DNA from: Solimonas sp.
GTDB lineage: Bacteria; Pseudomonadota; Gammaproteobacteria; Nevskiales; Nevskiaceae
Assembly: GCA_030149365.1 (NCBI GenBank)
Contig: JASBRP010000050.1
Location: 1 to 64,000 of the forward strand
Direction: 5' to 3'
DNA: 64,000 nucleotides
Positions 19,361 through 27,508 of the stretch are shown here, in pieces. Position numbers and translations under genes: made by a program. Position 1 is the stretch's first letter. Every line of letters starts with the position of its first letter. The notes under the pieces are model-generated. The model saw nothing but the letters and a program-made list of their open reading frames with translations. It was not told the DNA's origin and did not search any database.

Positions 19361-20581
19361 TCAAGTGCGGTACTCGGCGTTGATCTTCACGTAGTCGTAG
19401 CTGAAGTCGCAGGTCCACACCGTCACGCCGGCATCGCCCCGGCCCAGGTCGATACGGATGCGGTACTCCGGCTTGGCGAACACCGCCGCGCCGCGCTCCT
19501 CGCGGTAGTCCGGGTGCGGCTCACCATTTACCAGCAGTTCCACATCGTCGATACGCACGCTGATGCGCGACACGTCCAGCCCAGGAATACCGCTGCGGCC
19601 CACGGCCGCCAGGATGCGGCCCCAGTTGGCGTCGCCCGCGAAAGCCGCCGTCTTGAACAGCGGCGAGTGCGCCAGCGCATAAGCTGCCAGGCGCGCCTCC
19701 GCCTCGCTCGTCGCGTGGGTGATCTCGATGGTAATGAAGCGCGTGGCGCCTTCGCCGTCGCGCACGATGGCCTGCGCCAGCTCCGTGCAGACCTCCGTCA
19801 CCGCCGCCGCGATGATCGCGTAATCCGGATGCTGCTCGTCCACCTCTGCCGTACCCACCTGGGCGGTGGCGAAGAACACGCAGGAATCGTTGGTGGAGGT
19901 GTCGCCGTCCACCGTCACGCAGTTGAAGGACTTGCCCACCGCCGAGTTGAGGCAGGCCTGCGTCGCCGCCGGCGTCAGGCGTGCATCGGTGCCGACGAAG
20001 GCCAGCAGCGTCGCCATGTCCGGGCAGATCATGCCCGCACCCTTGGAGATGCCCGTCACCGTCACCAGGCCCTGCGAGGTCTGCACCTGCCGGCTCGCGC
20101 CCTTGGGCAGCGTGTCCGTGGTCATGATGGTGCGGCTGGCCTGCATCCAGCCCTCGGTGGCCAGGTCCGCCTGGGCCGCCGGCAGCGCCGCCTTCATTCG
20201 GTCCGCCGGCAGCTTCTGGCCGATCACGCCAGTGGAGAACGGCAGCACCTGCGCCGGCTCGCAGCCCAGCTGCGCCGCCGCCGCCGCCATCGTCTCCCGC
20301 GCCGCCTCGTAGCCCGCCGTGCCGGTGCCGGCATTGGCATTGCCCGAGTTGATCAGCAACCCCCGGATCGCCGTGCCGGCGGCCAGGGCCTCACGGCAGA
20401 GCTGCACCGGTGCCGCGCAGAAGGCATTGCGGGTAAACACGCCCGCCACCCGCGAACCCGGCGCCAGCTCCACCAGCAACAGGTCCTTGCGGCCCGGCTT
20501 CTTGATCGCCGCCTCGGCGCTGCCCAGGCGGGCGCCGGCCACCGGCAGCAGGGAGGCGGGGGGATGGAGATTGACGGCCAT
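19361..20581 (-). CDS. argJ: Glutamate N-acetyltransferase / amino-acid N-acetyltransferase ArgJ
   Basis: Recycles the acetyl group from N-acetylornithine to glutamate in arginine synthesis and may also make N-acetylglutamate from acetyl-CoA. The 406-residue precursor cuts itself into alpha and beta chains before Thr191, the nucleophile in KGAGMICPDMATLLAF. The subfamily motif usually reads MATML; here Met is replaced by Leu two residues after the nucleophile. The end, CDFSYDYVKINAEYRT, is typical. It is the first gene of a unit with the Nudix-ThiE fusion. The ATG is 191 bases from the divergent TonB receptor. Confidence 0.95.
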   Translation of the reverse strand: MAVNLHPPASLLPVAGARLGSAEAAIKKPGRKDLLLVELAPGSRVAGVFTRNAFCAAPVQLCREALAAGTAIRGLLINSGNANAGTGTAGYEAARETMAAAAAQLGCEPAQVLPFSTGVIGQKLPADRMKAALPAAQADLATEGWMQASRTIMTTDTLPKGASRQVQTSQGLVTVTGISKGAGMICPDMATLLAFVGTDARLTPAATQACLNSAVGKSFNCVTVDGDTSTNDSCVFFATAQVGTAEVDEQHPDYAIIAAAVTEVCTELAQAIVRDGEGATRFITIEITHATSEAEARLAAYALAHSPLFKTAAFAGDANWGRILAAVGRSGIPGLDVSRISVRIDDVELLVNGEPHPDYREERGAAVFAKPEYRIRIDLGRGDAGVTVWTCDFSYDYVKINAEYRT

Positions 20582-20696
20582 GGCAGGGTATCGACGGACA
20601 AGGAGAACGGGCGCGGATTTTAGCGGGTATTCGCGACAACCCGCCCTCTTCTATCCCAATCCGCCCGGACAAAAAATCTATTGCCCCGAATGGTTT

Positions 20697-20715
20697 TATA
20701 ATGATAATAATTCTC
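20697..20715 (+). promoter_or_regulatory. Fur box overlapping a -10 element
   Basis: TATAATGATAATAATTCTC matches 16 of 19 positions of the canonical Fur box GATAATGATAATCATTATC. Its first six bases, TATAAT, are a perfect -10 hexamer, so Fur binding would block RNA polymerase. No good -35 is visible at the expected distance. It lies 58 bases before the receptor ATG and predicts iron-repressed expression. The divergent argJ could be touched too, but its start is more than 100 bases away. Confidence 0.85.
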
Positions 20716-20772
20716 AATTAAACCCTGGGGCTCTCGGGCCTCAGGCCGCAAGCCCTCCAGCCCGGAACCTTC

Positions 20773-23019
20773 ATGCGCCCACGCTCCCTGCCCGCTGCAC
20801 TCGGCATTGCCGCTCTTTCCCTCTCTCCTGGCTTGCTGCAGGCGCAGGAGGCGGCTCCGGCGGAGGCAGCGCCAGCACCGGCGGCCGAAGGCGAGCCGGT
20901 GAAGCTGGCCCCGGTGTCGGTGACGGCCAGTGCGGACGCCTCCCAGGAGGGGCTGTCCCCGGCCTTCTCGGGTGGGCAGGTGGCGCAGGGTGGTCGTGCG
21001 GGCATTCTCGGCACGCGGGACCACCTGGAGACGCCGTTCTCCATCACCAGCTATACCAACGAGCTGATCCAGGACCGGCAGGCGCGCAGCGTCGGCGACG
21101 TGCTGCAGAACGACCCGACCGTGCGCACGGCGCGTGGCTTCGGCAACTTCCAGGAGTCCTACTTCATCCGCGGCTTCATCCTGGGCTCGGATGACGTGGC
21201 CTACAACGGCCTCTACAGCCTGTTGCCGCGCCAGTACATCGCCACCGAGCTGTTCGAGCGCGTGGAGGTGCTGCGTGGCGCCTCGGCCTTCCTCAACGGC
21301 GCCAATCCCGGCGGTGGCGGCCTGGGCGGTGCGATCAACCTGCTGCCCAAGCGTGCGCCCAACGAGCCGCTGACGCGCCTGACCGTGGGCTATGGCGCCG
21401 GTGACACCGGCAACATGGCAATGGACGTGGCGCGCCGCTTCGGCAGCGAGCAGCAGGGCGGCGTGCGTGTCAACGCGGCCTATCGCGACGGCGGCACGGC
21501 GGTGGATGACGAAGGTGCCAAGCTGGGCCTGGTGTCGGTGGGCGCGGACTGGCGCGGCAGCAACTTCCGCATCTCCGGCGATCTCGGCTGGCAGGACAAC
21601 CAGCTGGAGGAGACGCGCACCAATGTTTCGCTGGTGGGTGTCACCCGCGTGCCGGATGCGCCCAAGGGCAGCAGCAACTTCGCGCAGCCCTGGACCTACT
21701 CCGACGAGCGCGATCTCTTCGGCACGCTGCGCGGCGAGTACGACTTCACGCCGGATCTCACGGCCTGGGCCGCTTACGGTATGCGCCGCAGCGAGGAAGC
21801 CAACTCGCTGGCCAATCTCGATGTCACCAATGCAGATACCGGCGCCGGTACCACCAGCCGATTCGACAACACGCGTGAAGACAGCGTGGACACCGGCGAA
21901 CTCGGGTTGCGCGGCAAGCTGGTTACGGGCTCCATAGGCCACGAGTGGGTCATCTCTGCGTCCTGGTTCGACCTGGAGAAGGACACCGCCTATGAGTGGG
22001 ATTTCTTCAACACGCAGGCGACCAACCTCTACAACCCGGTCTACTCGCCGCTGCCCGCCTTTAGTGGCGGCGGATTCAAGGGTGGCACCCTGAGCAATCC
22101 CTCGCGTACCGGCCGCACGCGCTTGAGCAGCGTCGCCATCGGCGACACCTTGTCGATGCTCGACAAGCGCCTCCTGTTGACGGCCGGCGCCCGACACCAG
22201 CAACTGCGCGCCGAGAATTTCAACAATGACACGGGCGCCCGGAGTTCGGACTATGACGACAGCCGCGTCAGCCCCCTGGCCGGCATCGTGTATCGCCTCA
22301 CACCCCAGCTTTCGCTCTACGCCAATTATGTGGAGGGCCTGACGCAGGGCGAGACGGCTCCCATCCCGCCTCCGCCGACGCCGCCGAATCCCCCCGCCGT
22401 GCCGCTCGACAATGCCGGAGAATCGCTGAAGCCTTATGTCTCCAAGCAATCGGAAGTAGGCGTCAAGTTCGAGAGCGACCGCATCGGCGTGGGCCTGGCG
22501 CTGTTCTCCACCACGCGGCCCCGCTCTCTGGTGATCAACAATACCTTCACCTCCAGCGGCGAGGATCAACACCAGGGCGCGGAACTGACTGTCTACGGCA
22601 CCGTGACGCGCAATCTGCGCCTGCTGGGCGGCCTGACCTGGCTGGATACCGAACAGCGCAAGACCGGCGACGCCACCGAAGGCAACCAGGTGATCGGCGT
22701 GCCGGAGCTGCAGGCCAGCCTGGGCGCGGAATGGGATGTGACGGCCGTTCGTGGCCTGGCCGTGGATGGCCGCGTGCTCTACACGGGCTCACGCTATGCC
22801 GACAATGCCAACGCTCTGGAAGCACCGAGCTGGACGCGCCTGGACCTGGGATCGCGCTACCTGACCGAGTTGGGCGGCCGCCTGTTCACCTTCCGTGCGC
22901 GCGTGGACAACGTGCTGGACAAGGACTACTGGGCATCCGTGGGTGGCTACTCCAACGCGGGCTACCTCGTGGCTGGTGGGCCGCGCAGCCTGGTGTTGAG
23001 CGTGAGCACGGATTTCTGA
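20773..23019 (+). CDS. TonB-dependent siderophore receptor
   Basis: An outer membrane receptor for active uptake of a ferric siderophore, energised by TonB-ExbB-ExbD. The 748-residue protein has a signal peptide with a likely cut after LLQA (residue 24), a TonB-box-like VKLAPVSVTAS, a plug domain (about 60-170, with FIRGF and VEVLRGASAFLNG) and a 22-strand barrel ending in Phe, as outer membrane proteins do. The IRG and GxNPGGGGLGG phrases are typical of the ferrichrome/pseudobactin-type receptors. The Fur box upstream supports iron uptake. No adjacent transport, synthesis or FecIR-like signalling gene is present, so it probably scavenges a foreign siderophore. Confidence 0.92.
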   Translation: MRPRSLPAALGIAALSLSPGLLQAQEAAPAEAAPAPAAEGEPVKLAPVSVTASADASQEGLSPAFSGGQVAQGGRAGILGTRDHLETPFSITSYTNELIQDRQARSVGDVLQNDPTVRTARGFGNFQESYFIRGFILGSDDVAYNGLYSLLPRQYIATELFERVEVLRGASAFLNGANPGGGGLGGAINLLPKRAPNEPLTRLTVGYGAGDTGNMAMDVARRFGSEQQGGVRVNAAYRDGGTAVDDEGAKLGLVSVGADWRGSNFRISGDLGWQDNQLEETRTNVSLVGVTRVPDAPKGSSNFAQPWTYSDERDLFGTLRGEYDFTPDLTAWAAYGMRRSEEANSLANLDVTNADTGAGTTSRFDNTREDSVDTGELGLRGKLVTGSIGHEWVISASWFDLEKDTAYEWDFFNTQATNLYNPVYSPLPAFSGGGFKGGTLSNPSRTGRTRLSSVAIGDTLSMLDKRLLLTAGARHQQLRAENFNNDTGARSSDYDDSRVSPLAGIVYRLTPQLSLYANYVEGLTQGETAPIPPPPTPPNPPAVPLDNAGESLKPYVSKQSEVGVKFESDRIGVGLALFSTTRPRSLVINNTFTSSGEDQHQGAELTVYGTVTRNLRLLGGLTWLDTEQRKTGDATEGNQVIGVPELQASLGAEWDVTAVRGLAVDGRVLYTGSRYADNANALEAPSWTRLDLGSRYLTELGGRLFTFRARVDNVLDKDYWASVGGYSNAGYLVAGGPRSLVLSVSTDF

Positions 23020-23036
23020 GGTTTGCGCTGTTCATG

Positions 23037-23065
23037 AAAAAGCCCGGCCTTGTGCCGGGCTTTTT
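23037..23065 (+). terminator. Rho-independent terminator of the TonB receptor
   Basis: AAAAAGCCCGGC (23037-23048) pairs perfectly with GCCGGGCTTTTT (23054-23065) around a 5-base loop, and the stem ends in T residues. It starts 17 bases after the receptor stop. Confidence 0.92.
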
Positions 23066-23209
23066 CGTTGGGACAAAAAAACGGAGCAAGCCCCCCGGCA
23101 TGCTCCGTAATAGCGTCTGCACCGAATGCCGGGTGCCGACGAAGATTGAGTGTGGCCATGTCACCGTTTCAGGGCTTGAAGCCCGGAACGGGCCTGGGGT
23201 GGCCCCTCA

Positions 23210-23274
23210 CCCCTGCCCTCTCCCCGCTGGCGGGGAGAGGACAGGGGTCGTTCACCCTTCGACAGGCTCAGGGC
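23210..23274. repeat. CCTCTCCCC hairpin plus dispersed repeat copy B
   Basis: Bases 23210-23247 form a near-perfect hairpin (CCCTCTCCCCGC against CGGGGAGAGG with flanking pairs), like those at 1711, 2862 and 50847. Directly after it, 23250-23274 is the reverse complement of the 18302-18326 repeat with two mismatches. Together they fill most of the gap between the convergent TonB receptor and DUF1329 genes. The rest of 23066-23296 shows nothing further. Confidence 0.65.
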
Positions 23275-23296
23275 GAACGGGGCCAATCCGGACTGC

Positions 23297-24649
23297 TTAC
23301 TTCGTCGTCATCTTCTGCACCGAGCTGGCGCTGAAGTAGTCGTCGCCGAAGCTCACGGTGAGATCGTAGGGCTTGTCTTCGTTGAAGGCGGCGGTGATGA
23401 AGTAGCGGCCGGAGGTAAAGTGGTAGATCACTTCCGGGATGGTGAAACTGGCCAGCACGTTGGCGGCGAAGCCGACGTGGCCTTCCTGGAACTGGTAGAG
23501 CTGGTCGCGGTTGTCGTAGTCGTCGACCATCGCGATGTTCCAGCTGTCCTCGTCGATGTAGAAGCGGCGCTTCTTGAAGGTGTGGCTGGTGCCCTCCTTC
23601 AGCGTGGCCTCGACCACCCAGACGCGGTGCAGCTCGTAGCGCGGCAGCTCGGGGTTGATGTGCTTGGGACGGATCAGGTCCTTGTACTTGATGGTGTTGC
23701 CGGCGATCTTGTTAGAGTTGTACGGGATGTACACCTCCTTCTTGCCCACCAGCTTCCAGTTGTAGCGTTCCAGCACGCCGTTGAACATGTCCACCTGGTC
23801 GTAGAACTGGTGGCCGTCGGTGCCTTCGTACGGGTTGTCGCAGCAGACCGTGGGGGCACGGCGGATGCGCTTGAGGCCCGGCGAGTAGAGCCAGGCGGCG
23901 CGGCCGGCGGCGCCGGTGCCGGCCTTCTCGTGCACCAGGATGTAGGTGCCGGCCATGCGCGGCGGCTCCACCGTCTTGGACAGGTACTTCAGGAATTCAC
24001 CGGAGGTGGTGGTCAGCGGCACGGCCTTCTTGATGGAGCCGTAGCCGAAGGTCACGTCCTCGACGATCTTGGTCTGCTGGTAGGCGCCGTTGGGTTGCAC
24101 GATGAACTGGTTGTTGTAGCGCGTGGCCGCTTCGCCGCGGAACTTCAGCTTGTGGTTCCAGATCGGCTCGGCGCCGCTCTTGGGAATCGGGAAGGGAAAG
24201 CCCAGCTTGCAGTTGTTCGGCGTGTCGGTGCCCACCATTTCGCAGGTGGCGGCATTGGCAGCGGTGGCCTGGTAGATGACGTCCGGCCAGGCGACGACGC
24301 GCTTGCTCGGGTAGACGTTCATCTTGTAGCTGTCGTAGGTGTTGAGCAGCTTCTTGTGGCCTTCGCTCAGCTTGCCGACGTACTGGCCGATGTTGGCCTT
24401 GGTGATGGTGTACAGCGGCTTGTCGCTGTCGGTCTCGGGGTTGTTGGGATACTCGCCCTTGAGCTTGCCGCGCTGCTTGCCGGGCGTCCACTCGGGAATG
24501 GTGCCTTCCTTGTTGCCAACCTTCTCGGCACCCACGGGGGTCAGGTCCTGGCCCAGCTTGGCCGCTTCATCCGGGCCGACCTTGGCCCCCGCCGCGCCGG
24601 CGAACAGCGCAGCCGCCAGCGCGGCCGTGATCGTGATCCTGCTGTGCAT
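23297..24649 (-). CDS. DUF1329 domain-containing protein
   Basis: A 450-residue exported protein of unknown biochemical role. DUF1329 proteins have an outer-membrane-lipoprotein-sorting (LolB-like) type fold and are usually encoded next to DUF1302 proteins, as here. Residues 1-22 form a signal peptide (ALFAGAAGA). Typical phrases include AAKLGQDLTPVGAEKVGNKEGTIPEW near the mature N-terminus, a central VVAWPDVIYQAT and DSWNIAMVDDYDNRDQLYQF. The ATG at 24649 is chosen over the one at 24664 because GAGGAGA lies between them. It follows the DUF1302 gene by 30 bases and is in the same operon. No lipobox is present, so it is a soluble periplasmic candidate. Confidence 0.9.
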   Translation of the reverse strand: MHSRITITAALAAALFAGAAGAKVGPDEAAKLGQDLTPVGAEKVGNKEGTIPEWTPGKQRGKLKGEYPNNPETDSDKPLYTITKANIGQYVGKLSEGHKKLLNTYDSYKMNVYPSKRVVAWPDVIYQATAANAATCEMVGTDTPNNCKLGFPFPIPKSGAEPIWNHKLKFRGEAATRYNNQFIVQPNGAYQQTKIVEDVTFGYGSIKKAVPLTTTSGEFLKYLSKTVEPPRMAGTYILVHEKAGTGAAGRAAWLYSPGLKRIRRAPTVCCDNPYEGTDGHQFYDQVDMFNGVLERYNWKLVGKKEVYIPYNSNKIAGNTIKYKDLIRPKHINPELPRYELHRVWVVEATLKEGTSHTFKKRRFYIDEDSWNIAMVDDYDNRDQLYQFQEGHVGFAANVLASFTIPEVIYHFTSGRYFITAAFNEDKPYDLTVSFGDDYFSASSVQKMTTK

Positions 24650-24679
24650 CTTCCGTCTCCTCATGTAGTTATGGGTGCG

Positions 24680-27238
24680 TCAGAACTGCAGTCGTACGAA
24701 GGCGCGTGCGGCATCACGGTCGCGATACAGGTTGTAGGAGCCGCCCCCCGTGAACCAGGTGTATCCGAGATTGAACGCCAGGCTGGACTTGTAGCGGATT
24801 TCCAGGCCGATGTCGCCATTCTTGCGGCCTTCCACGAAGTTGGTCGCCAAGCCCGGGGCGGTGCCCTTCACGTCATGCTTCCAGGTCAGCTGGGGCATCA
24901 GCGAGATGCCCGGCAGCACGGATTCGTACTTGATCTGGCTGATGATCACGTAGCCCCAGGACAGCTTGTCCGCGAAGCCGTCCAGGTCCTGCTGGTGCGG
25001 GTTGAAGCGCAGGCCGTCCGGGCCGAAGGAGCAGGCCTCGTTGGTGGAGCAGGCCTGCTGCGAGCGGTCGGCGCCGCTGCCGTCCGCGCCGGCGCTGGCG
25101 TGGGTGTAGGTGCCCGGGGCTTCCAGCTGCAACTGATCCAGGTCCGGCAGGCCCGGCACCCAGGTGGCGCCCAGTTCGAACAGGGTGATGACCTGGTCGG
25201 CCCCGAAGGGGTTGTCGGTGGCGCCGGCCACGTGCGTGGCACCCAGGTTGAACTGGTAGGTGTCGAAGTTCTCCCAGCCGCGGATGTAGCTGTTGCCCGG
25301 GTTGGTGCCGATCACACCACCGCGGTAGGGGATGATGAACGACGGGAAGGCACGGCCCGAGCCCGGCACGTGGCCGATGAGCAGGTCGAAGGTATCGCTG
25401 TAGGCGCCCGGCGTGCCATTGGCGTCCCCCACGTAGTCGCTACCGGGATAGAGGCCTACGGTGCCATCCGGGTTGGCGCCGACGCCTCCGAGGAAATCGA
25501 CTCCGAAGATCTGGAGCAGCCGATCCACGACACCGGAAAGTCCCGGGAGGGTACCCAGCAGGGCACCCGTCAGCGAGCCGGTGCCGGCGCAGCCGCGACC
25601 CAGTTCGTCGCGCAGGTGGCAGTTGCTCAGCGTGGGGCCGAAGCCGGCGAACACCAGGTCTTCCAGGTCCACCTGCAGCGGTTCATCGGGGCGGTAGGCC
25701 ACCTCGCCCTGCAGCGAGAAGTCGCCCAGGGTGGTGTTGAAGGACAGGCCGAACAGCTTGATGTCCTCCGGATACTCGAGCTGGATCTTGAGGCTGTCGA
25801 AGGGCACCGCGCTGCTGGTAGCGCCGAGCGGATCGTTGGGCTGCAGCACCGAGTGCAGCAGCGGCACGTCCGGGCAGGCCAGGATGAAGCCCACGGTGCT
25901 GCGCACGTTCTTGGAGCAGGCCTGGTCCACCGAGATCACGCTGACGTAGGGATTGCGCGCGTGGGTGTTCATGAAATAGAAGCCGAACTCGGTGCCGGCG
26001 TTGAAGTCCTCGGAGTAGTACTTCAGCGCCACGCCGTACTGGCCGCCGCCGTCCGGCTCCTTGTCCTTGAGGCGTTGCGCGGTCAGCGAGGTGTTGGTGA
26101 TGCCCGACAGCGGGTTGTCGATCAGGCGGCCCACGCCCTTGGGGTCTTCCGCAGCGCCACCGAAGCTGAGGTTGACGTTGTCGATGGCGTTGTTGCTGCC
26201 CACGTCCAGGAAGGCGAAATAGGAACCCGGCGCCGGGGCTTCCAGCGGCTCCCACTCGTACTGGTAGAAGGCTACCAGCGTGGCACCGTCGAAGGGCTCC
26301 ATGGACGCGTACAGCATGCCCACCGGGGTGAACACTTCCTCCACCAGGAAGCCGGTGCGGTAGAAGTTGTTGGCGTTGACCGGGTTGACCTGGTTGATGG
26401 AGCCGAACACCAGCAGCGTGGACTCGCCCCAGTTCACGGTCTGGCGGCCGAGCTTCACCGTCAGGTCCTTGTCGCCCCACAGCGGCAGCTTGCCGTAGAC
26501 GTAGGCGTCGAGCAGCTGCAGATCGGTGCCGATCTGGCGCAGGGTTTCGCTGTCGCTGCGCTTGCTGCGCACCACGCCGCCCGGGCCATAGACCAGGCCG
26601 CAGGGGCCGATACCGGGGTTGCGCGAGGGCGGGCAGGCCACCGAGTCGCTGCGCTGCGTCAGCGGCAGGTTGGGCAGGCCGAGCGGCAGCGGGATCACCT
26701 CGCGGCCCGGCAGGGACACCACGCCCACGTCCAGCATGTTCTCCGGCGTGATGCGGTTGGGGTGGTTCTCCGTGAAGTCGTTGTTGACGAAGTCGTAGAA
26801 GTACAGCCCCTTCACGAACAGGCCGAAGTCGCCGTGCGTCAGGGTGAAGTCCTGGGTGATCTTCAGCGGCGCCTGCACGATGTCGTGCTTGTCGTAGTTC
26901 AGGTTGCCGTCGTCGGCGTTCACCGTGAACTGGCCCGGCGAATTGGCCAGCTTGGTAGCGGGGTGGGTCTGGGTGCGGAACAGGCCCTGGCAGCCCTGGT
27001 ACTGCGCGCGGCCATCGGCGGTACGACCGCAGACGTTGGGATCAAGGTTGGACTTGCCCACCAGGTCGCTGGCGCGGTCCTGCATGCGCCATGCGGCGCC
27101 GGCGGTGATGGTGGTGTTGAGCACGGCGTTCCATTCACCGTTGTCGTCCAGGTCGAAGCTCAGCGACCAGGCCGGCAGGCTGAACAGCGACAGCAGCAAC
27201 GCCGCGGCGCGAGCCGCGGGCTTGATCTTCTCCATCAT
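24680..27238 (-). CDS. DUF1302 family outer membrane protein
   Basis: An 852-residue protein with a signal peptide (cut near LPAWS, about residue 25) and a beta-rich body ending FVRLQF, with the terminal Phe of outer membrane barrels. DUF1302 phrases include GEWNAVLNTTITAGAAWRMQ at the start and LTVKLGRQTVNWGES in the middle. The family is longer than most porins and is found with DUF1329 partners near genes for hydrophobic-compound metabolism. Transport of a hydrophobic molecule through the outer membrane is an inference from that company. It begins the DUF1302-DUF1329 operon, 270 bases downstream of the first cytochrome gene on the same strand. Confidence 0.9.
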   Translation of the reverse strand: MMEKIKPAARAAALLLSLFSLPAWSLSFDLDDNGEWNAVLNTTITAGAAWRMQDRASDLVGKSNLDPNVCGRTADGRAQYQGCQGLFRTQTHPATKLANSPGQFTVNADDGNLNYDKHDIVQAPLKITQDFTLTHGDFGLFVKGLYFYDFVNNDFTENHPNRITPENMLDVGVVSLPGREVIPLPLGLPNLPLTQRSDSVACPPSRNPGIGPCGLVYGPGGVVRSKRSDSETLRQIGTDLQLLDAYVYGKLPLWGDKDLTVKLGRQTVNWGESTLLVFGSINQVNPVNANNFYRTGFLVEEVFTPVGMLYASMEPFDGATLVAFYQYEWEPLEAPAPGSYFAFLDVGSNNAIDNVNLSFGGAAEDPKGVGRLIDNPLSGITNTSLTAQRLKDKEPDGGGQYGVALKYYSEDFNAGTEFGFYFMNTHARNPYVSVISVDQACSKNVRSTVGFILACPDVPLLHSVLQPNDPLGATSSAVPFDSLKIQLEYPEDIKLFGLSFNTTLGDFSLQGEVAYRPDEPLQVDLEDLVFAGFGPTLSNCHLRDELGRGCAGTGSLTGALLGTLPGLSGVVDRLLQIFGVDFLGGVGANPDGTVGLYPGSDYVGDANGTPGAYSDTFDLLIGHVPGSGRAFPSFIIPYRGGVIGTNPGNSYIRGWENFDTYQFNLGATHVAGATDNPFGADQVITLFELGATWVPGLPDLDQLQLEAPGTYTHASAGADGSGADRSQQACSTNEACSFGPDGLRFNPHQQDLDGFADKLSWGYVIISQIKYESVLPGISLMPQLTWKHDVKGTAPGLATNFVEGRKNGDIGLEIRYKSSLAFNLGYTWFTGGGSYNLYRDRDAARAFVRLQF

Positions 27239-27508
27239 CGCAGGGGGCCCTCGTGATACTTGTTGTAATAGCTATGCCTGCCGGATCTGCGCCCGGCATT
27301 CCCCGGAGCATGCCCCCGACCTTTTGCGGGGGGGATGAGAATTGCGGACAAGGGGTTGAGATTGGTGACCACGGGCCGGCCCCGTCGCGCTTGCCGATCC
27401 CGCAGGCCGGAGGCACCCCATGCAAGCGGAGCCATACCCGACATAGGTCAGGAAATTGCCGCTCGCCCCGCGACAGGCCCAGGGCGGGCGGCAAGGTCTA
27501 TGCAAGGG
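27239..27508. other. Gap between cytochrome 1 and DUF1302 genes
   Basis: This gap should hold the DUF1302 promoter and the 3' end of the cytochrome 1 transcript. A GC-rich hairpin (CCCCCG...CGGGGG) lies at 27313-27330. I see no coding sequence with support and no clear copy of the palindrome that precedes the cytochrome genes. Confidence 0.5.

Noticed and set aside
23420..27256. A 1278-codon plus-strand open frame opposite DUF1329 and DUF1302
   Set aside because: It is the reverse-strand shadow of two well-supported genes in GC-rich DNA. Its translation is low-complexity, rich in Val, Ala, Gly, His and Arg, with no recognisable domain.
27245..27275. GATAC-TTGTT-GTAAT as a further copy of the cytochrome operator before DUF1302
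   Set aside because: The spacer is five bases and both half-sites differ from GTTAC/GTAAC, so the match is no better than chance.
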